Below, in pieces: positions 56,301-64,000 of a DNA stretch of 64,000 bases (the first letter of the stretch is position 1; every line of letters starts with the position of its first letter). Position numbers and translations under genes: made by a program. This DNA is from Stichopus chloronotus. Its lineage: Eukaryota; Echinodermata; Holothuroidea; Aspidochirotida; Stichopodidae. Where the stretch lies: positions 13,353,979 to 13,417,978 of the forward strand of contig CM037843.1 of assembly GCA_021234535.1 (NCBI GenBank). The letters are read 5' to 3'. Below the pieces are notes generated by a model. The model did not search any database. It was not told the DNA's origin and saw only the letters and a list, made by a program, of their open reading frames with translations.

Positions 56301-59300
56301 GTGGTGTGAGATACCTATGCATCCTCTTTCATTTTTTTCTTAAAGTTCATGGCAAATATTTGGAACTGAAACAAAAGTTTGGGAGTGGAATAAAAAAAAT
56401 TTGCATTGACAATACCCCCTTTCTTACCCCCCCCCCCAACCTGGAATATCACTTGGCCATGGGCTTGTTAAAGACTATTTTGAGCTACCTACAGTGAGGA
56501 TGGTAATGACTTTGACTTCAAAAATTTAACTGTTTCTTTTGCTCAAAGATGTAACTATATCACACATGTGTGGGAGGTCGGTTGTAAGGAACATTTTAGC
56601 AAGAGAAACATGCATTACACTTCCACACAAGTCAGAGATATTGAAGGAAACAACACTGTAAAATATTTCCAAGGATTCTCTCTTTTTGTGTGGAAGAAGT
56701 ACTCTTTATGAAATGACACTTTTACACCAGGGCCTTTAAGATGAACACAAATATAACACGAAAAAGTGACTAATACACACATGAATTGGGTAGTCAATGT
56801 ATATCTTCTGCATTTGTTCACTTTCATATTGTTCCATAAAATAATCCAGACCAACGAAGAAAAAAAAAATTAAAAAAAGAAGCACTGGTAACAAAAAGGG
56901 AAAACGAAAAAAGCAAATGACCTCCTGCCAACAATTACTGATCAAGTGCACTCTTTTTGTGACAAAAATAAAACAAAGATGACACTACCTTTCACAAAGC
57001 CATACGATTATTGCTCCCTGGGTGTAAATAATTTACTGAATACAAAAGAAATTGAATGTTTCTATTCACAACTATTATACAAATGGATTTTCAAGCCGAC
57101 ATAGAAAGTTACGTAAACATAAAAGAGCACACAGTATGAAATTAATAAACTTGTTATTAAATGACTACCAGTTTCATTGTTCACTCCCTTCCAGAAGGCA
57201 ACAGTTGCTATGAATCACACTTTGAATAATACAAGAGAGGTAGAGGCGAATTTCATGCAAATTAACAAACAAGCGACAAAATATACTTTTTTTTTTAATA
57301 CAAGTAACTAGCATTACAAAATCACCCTAAAGTTAAACCATTCAAAGCACAAATCTAAATTTCAGGTGATGGTAAATTTAACAAACTAGATGTTTCACAA
57401 GCTATTTCACAAAATAAAAGATTTTGTAGCATGGACTCCTCTCAACCCCTTATCCCCGAGGCAGAGTTCATTCCAACTATGATGCAAAGGTGTACCTTAC
57501 ATATTCAAATACCATTCACAAAGAAAGCCATCGACTGATGCCAAAGTTTACTCTGTAGCAAACTGAAACTTAGTTGGTATTGTTTAACTAATTACCATAA
57601 AGTAACCAAAGGTAAAGAAAGTATGGACTGTACATTCTGGATTTCTTTCTGTGGTGTTTCATGAAATGACTACACAGGTATCAAATCCCTTCACTTTGGA
57701 CTTTGTTTCAGCAGACTATAGTGAAGAGACTTTTACGTTTGTCAAACTCATTTCACTTTTCAAATTTGCTAAAATAACTCCTTTATTTATCCACTAGATT
57801 ACAGACAACACTCATGGCTCTCGAACTGTTCTTGATAACTGGCAATTCACGTGAATTCGATGACGCTGAAAACTACGGGCTATCAAACAAAACACCAAAT
57901 TAGAGATCCGTTACTGATTATGGCAGATTTGGAAACAAGAGAGTGAAAGAGATCACAACAGATCTGTTTAGGTTAAAAATTATAACCAATGATCAAACAA
58001 AATTACCAACAAAATCTCATCCATCTATACCATTTCTTTTTTGTGACCACCAAGCATTTTGAAAGAAAATATTCTCTGCATATGTGAATGTCATCTCTAC
58101 AACAAGGAATAGAGTATCTTCTGTTAACATTTTAGATTTCTTCACGACATGGCTGCAGATACATGGATGGAGCTATTTCCTGAACATCTCTTTATGACAT
58201 ACTTTTAAGTACACAAAAGCAGCAGTGCCACGTCTGCAGGGAGCTTTTGGTAAAAAATACTAATGAAATGTTGGCGATCACTTCAGGAATCTAGTCACTA
58301 CAGTTAATGTGTTATTTTCATCTAGGTAATGAGGTGTAAAGACTTCTTCTGGCCAATGTATGATTGATTTTATGACAGTGGCACAATGGACACAGAGTTT
58401 GTTACACAATGTTGTGAATACATTCACTGTTGGCTACTAGGTAATGTTAAATGCAAGTCTGCCTCACAAAGAGGTTTAGATGAACCCACTTGTCTTGTGT
58501 AGAGTACTAAAGTATGCAACTCATGTTTTGGAATGAATGTACGTGTTAATCACCCTAATAAGCTGTTTAATTTTTCCAAATAAGATCACCAAGGTAGCCT
58601 GAACCATGTCACACAATCACCTTTGCAAAAAATGATGTAATATATCACCTTAGCATGACAGTAGAACTGCTTCATCACCTCCCTTTTACCCCTGTGGACC
58701 TTCTCCTCCTATGTCACTATTATGTTAACTATGGAAATTACCTAGAAAAAAAAAGTTGCAAATTACAAGGTGCTACAACTGCTACAAAATTGCTACAATA
58801 TACCATGCATACCCACCTGTGAAACCACACAGGAAGAGTCACTAGCATGTAGAGCTAAGTAACTAGGAATTGAATACAGGAACAATTTCAGTTTGAGGCT
58901 CGCAAATGAGTGAAGAAAAACTTTAAAACTAGTAAACTGTAACAGCAAGAATTTTGACTACCTTGCGAAGTGGACAGATACCATCTTGTTGGCAGGGTGG
59001 CTGGCAGTTCACCAATTCTGGATATAGTACTAGATGTGATCCTAACTGTTTTGGCAGGAGTACCACTGATGCCTCATACATCACAAATACGAACATTCGA
59101 ATTTGATTATAATTGTGCTACCACAACAAATTGAATTCAAAACAAAGAGAAAAAGAAAAGAAATATAATACTCGCTATAGCAAGTGGTAGCTTTCTGTTC
59201 CTTGGTGTAATTAATTTGAAGTTTTGAATTAAATATCTTTAATATGATGACTATTCATTTCCAGGATGGATCATTGGTGAAAGAACATGCAGAATATAAA

Positions 59301-59680
59301 GCTTGTGTTGAATTATTCATCAATAGCCTGAATACTAATCGACATTTTGTACATTTATTTGTAAAAAGAAATAAAATATTGACAAAGAGAAGCAACTTGA
59401 CATAATACATGTGAAATACATCATTCTGAACAAGAGCAAAATTTTGGGAGTAATATCCGCATAATTTTGCAATCTGAAATTTCTAAATCACAGCTCCCTG
59501 GTTAGAAGTTAACTGCATACTTCTGTTTGAATTCGAAAAGCAATCACTTAGAAAGCCACTGGCACTGAGAACAAACTTGGAGAAAAATGGAGAAGTAACT
59601 ATACTGTGGCAGCCACTACACTAAATCATTAATGGTCAACTAAGTTCCTTGCTAGCTTGCTGAAAAACCAGGCACCACTA
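56301..59680. other. Long AT-rich stretch without recognised gene
   Basis: No frame with a family motif, no convincing exon pair and no RNA gene. A C run lies at about 56429-56438. If a minus-strand gene exists at 62-63 kb, part of this could be its 3' region or an intron, but I have no direct evidence. Confidence 0.4.
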
Positions 59681-59689
59681 GACGTAATA

Positions 59690-60003
59690 ACTAGTGTTCC
59701 TGAACCTAAAAGAAAGTAAAGTTCATGACTTTCCATGACTATTCCCTGACCATTTTACAACATTACCGATACACCTACATGAGGTTGATCAATTAATAGT
59801 GGCAGAAAGATCAAGATAGACACTTAACTTTTTCTAACACGAAAAAAGCAGCAGTCTGTTCTAAATTTCCATGACTTTTCCATGACTTCTGTCATTTTAA
59901 TACAACTTACCTTTCTTACTTTCCAGGCCTTGGAAGTTAAATACATTTTCATGACTTTTCCAGTCTGTGGGAACCCTGTAATAGCTAAAGCTACATTCTG
60001 AAG
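59690..60003 (-). repeat. Dispersed repeat with GGGTTCCCACAG start and CATGGAAA words
   Basis: On the minus strand the segment starts CAGGGTTCCCACAGACTGG and then alternates GTCATG(A/G)AAA, CTTGGAAAGT-like and TCATGGAAAAGTCATGGAAA words. Sequences of this type (GGGTTCCCAC followed by CATGGAAA strings) are common as dispersed repeats in aquatic animal genomes. The open frame at 59824-60006 is an artefact of the repeat. Confidence 0.55.
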
Positions 60004-60394
60004 CAATTTTCAATCATCGTTTTTTACCTCGTCAACTAATGAGCTTTTCCTTGGTTCCAACCTCAACAGACACTCCACAAAATGCCAACATGGTATCCTT
60101 CTTCTACTATCACCAATGATTAAGAGTATCTCTGACCACTGCACAAATGTATGAGAAAGCCTACTTTGAAATTATCATGGGTGTGTTTCTTCCAGAGGCT
60201 CTCTCACAGAAAGGCATATTTTACTGACTGACTGAAGAGGCTCTTGAATGAAAGAAAATAATTTTCCACTGCAAGCATTTCAAACAACATGCCAATATCT
60301 TGTTCCTAATTCAACATATTACTGTTTGAAGACCGACATCTCCGATTTTCAGTTGTCTCAAGGTTACCAAAATGCCACGTGACAGTGGCAAATT

Positions 60395-60793
60395 GTAGCA
60401 AAAAGTCTTTATTTTTCTTTGAACTTGAAGCCCTCCTATAAATTTGATATTTGACACAACTGAAAATGCAGATTGGGTATATCGTAGATTTGCCTTGAAA
60501 TATTGTGTAAATAAACATCATATACTTTAAACTATTGTAATGTTTCTTTTAAGAGCTCTGTGACAGGTGTAAAGGAATACAAAGGATATTCACGTACTTG
60601 TGCATGAGTGACATCAAAAGTTTCCCATTGCAAAACATACCATTTTTTTTTTACCAAAATATTTAACTCCCAAACTAAAACTTCCAACCTGAACATGCTA
60701 TTCAGATGGGATTTTCACCAATAAAGAGAGAAAAATATTCACATCTTTCAGGGAATATCAATTTCCATCAGTGGCCAATCCCTTAAAGATGGC
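60395..60793. mobile_element. Dispersed repeat family A, copy 3
   Basis: The best-preserved right half of the family: AACTATTGTAATGTTTCTTT, TACAAAGGATATTCACGTA, CACCAATAAAGAGAGAAAAA and CAGTGGCCAATCCCTTAAAG. It is homologous to the intronic copies at 23080-23460 and 26945-27212 and has the same orientation. Confidence 0.78.
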
Positions 60794-62030
60794 ACAAAGT
60801 ACCAACTGACAAATCCAGTGTGTAGTCTGGAGTGCCTGTGTTTTGAAAATTATTTTGAAAATACAAGTTGCAACAGATCAACATATCAATGATTCTGACA
60901 GATAAGTTACCCATCATGTTCAGCTTAAAGAATTTGCTGACTTGCTTTCAAGGCAGTGATAATTCATGCACAATGTTTCATTAAGAACACTCAACTACAC
61001 ATACTACTAAAAACAAGCTCTAACGGTGGACAACTTTTCTCCCACTTGCAGCATTTTTTTGCTTTGTTTTTTTGGCATTGTTGTTAAAAATGTGCTGTAA
61101 TAGTCCCCGCAAACAAGAACAGCTCATGTATTGGCCTCCAAATAGAACGTTTTGTCACCTGCACAAAATGAAAGACTTGCTCAATAAATTCAAGGATGGC
61201 ATACCAAGGAAAGTTTTTCATTTATTGTGCAATTGATCTGTACTTGTATGTGACTGTTGGTGCTGCAAATTGAGGATTTGAATATAAACAAGAATGAGAT
61301 CCTGGGGAATGTGAAACCCAAATATTGGTAGCTTTTGGGCTGATTAATAACACAGATTATGTCAACGGAGTGACTCATTGAATGTTAGCATGATGATCGT
61401 GAGCGCAGTTTACCAAAAACAACCCTGAAATGTCATTGCCTGGGCTACTGCTGATAAATCCACACTTACCGAACAACATTTCACAGAAATTCCTTTTCTT
61501 AACATCTATCTTCCACCTGTGTAACATTTGTTCTCAATGCATTCAACATACATCAACTTAGAGAAGTTTTCTGTTATATCAATCTAAGTTTTATGTTTTT
61601 TTACAGGGATTTAGTATTTCCTTGTTATTCACACTGATAAACACATCTTGGAAAACTGAAGTGGGATGCGTGACTGGTAATTCACCGATGAGTTGAGGTT
61701 GACCTTCATTGAAAATTCGATGATATTTTGATCTCTGAATTACCACCAGATACCAGTGCCTGGTGATTCAAGGAAATCCCTACAGGTGGAAGTTTGGCCT
61801 ATTTGTGATATTTATCTTTGGTATAACTGAAGGTTGAGGATACTTGTTTTTTTTTTTATAATAATGAGACAAACTTACAATTATTAACTTCACACGACCT
61901 ACACTCTCCATCTGAAGTCGATCACGAACGGTTTAATTTTCAAAAAGGCACATACACAACATCATCTTCATTCTGTTGAGGACGTTTAACAGTGGCCTAT
62001 TTGACTATTAGCTTACTTTCAGGATATTAC
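60794..62030. other. No gene recognised
   Basis: AT-rich with short frames only. There is a long T run at about 61849-61857. No feature is supported. Confidence 0.4.
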
Positions 62031-62124
62031 CTTCCAAGCGGTCTTTAGCCACGAACGTGTGTTGACTCTTCTTGGTGTATGAGATGATGGGAGAGCTAAT
62101 GAATTCAGGGAAATCATGATACCT
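62031..62124 (-). CDS. Candidate internal coding exon, gene unknown
   Basis: A 94-bp open segment is bounded on the minus strand by a good acceptor (GATTTCAG) and donor (GTAATA). It encodes RYHDFPEFISSPIISYTKK followed by SQHTFVAKDRLE, a composition that looks protein-like. It would enter at phase 0 and leave at phase 1. I do not recognise the family, and no partner exon could be linked with confidence. It may belong to the broken reading frames at 62.7-63.4 kb or to a gene whose other exons I could not see. Confidence 0.35.
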
Positions 62125-62689
62125 CTGAAATCCACTCTCTGTAAAATCAATTCTCTCCCCCACCCTTCAAAGAAAAAAGAACATGATCATGAAAAGCGTA
62201 ATTCCATTGTTAAGTTCTCTGAGGGACACTGGACACCATTGTTTGATCCCACCGGGCATTTACCTGTCAAACATGGAAATTTGATCCAGGAACAGGTGTG
62301 GATATCATACAATAACATCATGCTCAGAGGCATCCCTGTATATTCATTCAGAACCAACAAAGTCGAGACTTTCGAGGGCAACGCCGACGATAAGTTCCGT
62401 CAGCACGATGGATGTAACTTGGTAACGTCAATCACTGACTTAAAGAAAAATGTGAAATAATATGAAACCTGCCATTGAAATGCCACATGCACTGCACAGG
62501 GGGAAATTATGTCAACTGTCTCACAAGATGCCAAGACTTTCCACTTTACTCAAGAGGAGAGTTCAGAAAGTAAGAACAGTGGCACAAATGATCTAATTCA
62601 GTCAAAGGACACTATCAGTTCACACACCAACATGTAAGCTATAAGGCTATACATTTGAATACTAAAAAAATGTCATGTTTCTATTCCTT

Positions 62690-63193
62690 TTGTGTACTGC
62701 TGCTGTCTGACTGTATTGACAGCCAATCTTGCTCTTGGTAATGTTGCCAATTTCTTTAACTCCCATCACTTCCTTCTGAATGGCTCCATCCCATATTACA
62801 CGCCAAACATCAATCGAAATGGCACCACCATCCTGTGGAAAACCACGACAAAAATGCCCACATCTACTTTGTCAGGAATGTCCAAACTACGGGCTCTCTT
62901 AACTAACGTTCCAATTCTTCTCCCTTGCTTCCTGCGTACCACTTTCTTTCTTATTTGAATCACAGTTTCATGCTACCGCCTCTTAGAACAGAACGAGGCA
63001 CTTGATACTTCATGGGTAAAGATAAGCCTCGTGTCTCCATTCCTCTAAATGTTTGCAAGTTATGAAAAACGTCTGAGACTATTTCAAAGAAGCCATGATT
63101 CCTGAAATTCTCCAAAATGTCATGGCTTGCAGCCCCATATCTTCTACCACATGCAGTGTGCTCAGTATTTCTAAAACAACACACTGATATTCT
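62690..63193 (-). pseudogene. Broken minus-strand coding stretch, family not recognised
   Basis: Protein-like sequence continues across frame changes. One frame has FEEYQCVVLEILSTLHVVED (about 63196-63137). A second has HDILENFRNHGFFEIVSDVF, NLQTFRGMETRG and YQVPRSVLRGGSMK (63125-62965). A third has KKVVRRKQGRRIGTLVKRA and SLDIPDKVDVGIFVVVF (62951-62845). A fourth has DGGAISIDVWRVIWDGAIQK (about 62843-62784). At least three single-base frame changes without splice sites argue for a pseudogene or a decayed element ORF; small assembly indels are the alternative. The basic stretch followed by VDVGIFVVVF loosely recalls a MADS-box core, but this is not a family assignment. Confidence 0.5.
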
Positions 63194-63397
63194 TCAAAAG
63201 CCTTTTCGGTCTAAGCTGCTAGTGCTTGTGGCTGGCCGAGGCTGGCCGGTCATGCCGCTCCCCTGTCTTGTGGGAGGGGGTCCTGTTCCCCCTGTAGAGT
63301 ACCTTTGGTGTGGCTGACCTTCCCGTGACTGTGGTTGAAAGGAAGGAGTGCTTCTACCTGACCCCGATGGGTTGTCCCCAAGTTTTCGCCAAACTAC
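63194..63397 (-). CDS. Candidate coding exon with Ser/Pro/Gly/Gln-rich tail, gene unknown
   Basis: Opens after an acceptor (GCAACTGCAG) and reads VVWRKLGDNPSGSGRSTPSF, then a low-complexity basic segment rich in Gly, Pro, Gln, Ser and Thr ending TSTSSLDRKGF and TGA (63194-63196). The base composition (GC-rich) differs from its surroundings, as expected of coding DNA or of a GC-rich repeat. Just after the stop another frame continues protein-like (FEEYQCVVLEIL), so the stop may itself be a frame break and this exon may be part of the broken stretch that follows. Confidence 0.4.
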   Translation of the reverse strand, partial: VVWRKLGDNPSGSGRSTPSFQPQSREGQPHQRYSTGGTGPPPTRQGSGMTGQPRPATSTSSLDRKGF

Positions 63398-64000
63398 CTG
63401 CAGTTGCAAAAAGAAACATTCACCAATTAGTTTGACCATTTTTGGACAGCAACAATAATAAAACACTTTTAAACGCTGCCATGACTAATGTAAAACTTAC
63501 ATTATACAACAAGGTTACATTAGGTTTCCCAATTTATACTTTCCAGAACACTATCTATGATTATTAGTCAACAACACATATAGCATACGATGATGTTTCT
63601 GCCACTATCTGAGTTTTATTTACAGTCATTCCAACATTTTTCAATTTGGTAATGACAGTAATCAGTCTTCCTTACTTCTCATCAATATATCGATGAATTT
63701 ACGAGGACAAACCTTTCAAATTGAGTACTTTTACATTATTGCTAGAGCTGAGCTGTGGAACAAACATAAGCAATTGAATTGATGCAATATCTGCTTACTT
63801 TTTTTATGCAAGACAACCTACAGAGCAAGCATTAGAGAAATTTGCACAGAGACACACACAACAAAACTGCACATACACACACACACACACACATTAAAAC
63901 AAGGTGAATCATTCAGGGGTCACTGGTTTGAATACCATTGGTGGCTTTACAGCTGCTAAATTATTCATCAAGAAAACAATTTCCTTACAAACACTAAGTT
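63398..64000. other. Right edge: AT-rich DNA with a CA microsatellite
   Basis: An (AC)n tract of about ten units lies at about 63873-63893. No coding exon was recognised between the candidate exon at 63194-63397 and the window edge. Confidence 0.6.

Noticed and set aside
59824..60006. 60-codon minus-strand frame with FPQTGK motif
   Set aside because: It is a translation of the CATGGAAA-type dispersed repeat, and a P-loop-like string in it is coincidental.
62116..62460. 114-codon plus-strand frame with plausible composition
   Set aside because: No family resemblance and no splice or promoter context. It overlaps the better-supported minus-strand exon candidate and sits beside minus-strand protein-like text.

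Overview
This window is animal nuclear DNA. It is AT-rich and intron-rich, and it is full of diverged interspersed repeats. Its two recognisable genes are spliced and have canonical GT/AG sites. The gene set (a full metazoan-type LRPPRC and a CEBPZOS homologue), the CR1-like and L1/Tx1-like LINE remnants, the small TTAA-flanked inverted-repeat elements and the GC-rich repeats with long G or C runs suggest a marine invertebrate, most likely an invertebrate deuterostome such as an echinoderm, hemichordate or lancelet. That placement is inference. Nothing prokaryotic is present: no operons, CRISPR arrays or phage.

Layout. Positions 1-1000 hold a satellite of about 145 bp per unit, and each unit carries a cluster of AGGTCA half-sites. 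Positions 1060-2040 hold a dead LINE on the minus strand. Positions 2000-8560 are repeats and unannotated DNA, including a 356-bp tandem duplication. Positions 8971-11354 (plus) are a three-coding-exon CEBPZOS-like gene for an 89-residue single-pass, probably mitochondrial, membrane protein. Positions 11355-17083 are the convergent intergenic space between the two genes and contain a roughly 1-kb element with inverted ends.

Positions 17084-50462 (minus) are an apparently complete LRPPRC gene. I could place 37 coding exons, about 1,417 codons in total, against 1,394 residues in the human protein. It runs from a mitochondrial presequence through an array of PPR repeats to a conserved C-terminus. 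Reading phases agree at every junction except three places: a one-base surplus inside exon 11, the exon 12/13 junction, and the exon 35/36 junction. Introns carry minisatellites, recent tandem duplications and MITE copies.

Positions 50463-64000 contain the LRPPRC upstream region, a CR1-like LINE, two complete TTAA-flanked inverted-repeat elements (one nested in an older GATATC-rich repeat) and more GC-rich repeats. At 62.0-63.4 kb there is a broken minus-strand coding stretch that I could not identify, one frame of which vaguely resembles a MADS box.

Both recognised genes encode probable mitochondrial proteins, and they converge tail to tail. LRPPRC works with SLIRP in mitochondrial mRNA stability and translation. 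CEBPZOS homologues are small mitochondrial membrane proteins of poorly defined role. I saw no convincing new multi-gene system. The most unusual structures are the nuclear-receptor-like half-site satellite and the 62-63 kb broken reading frames.
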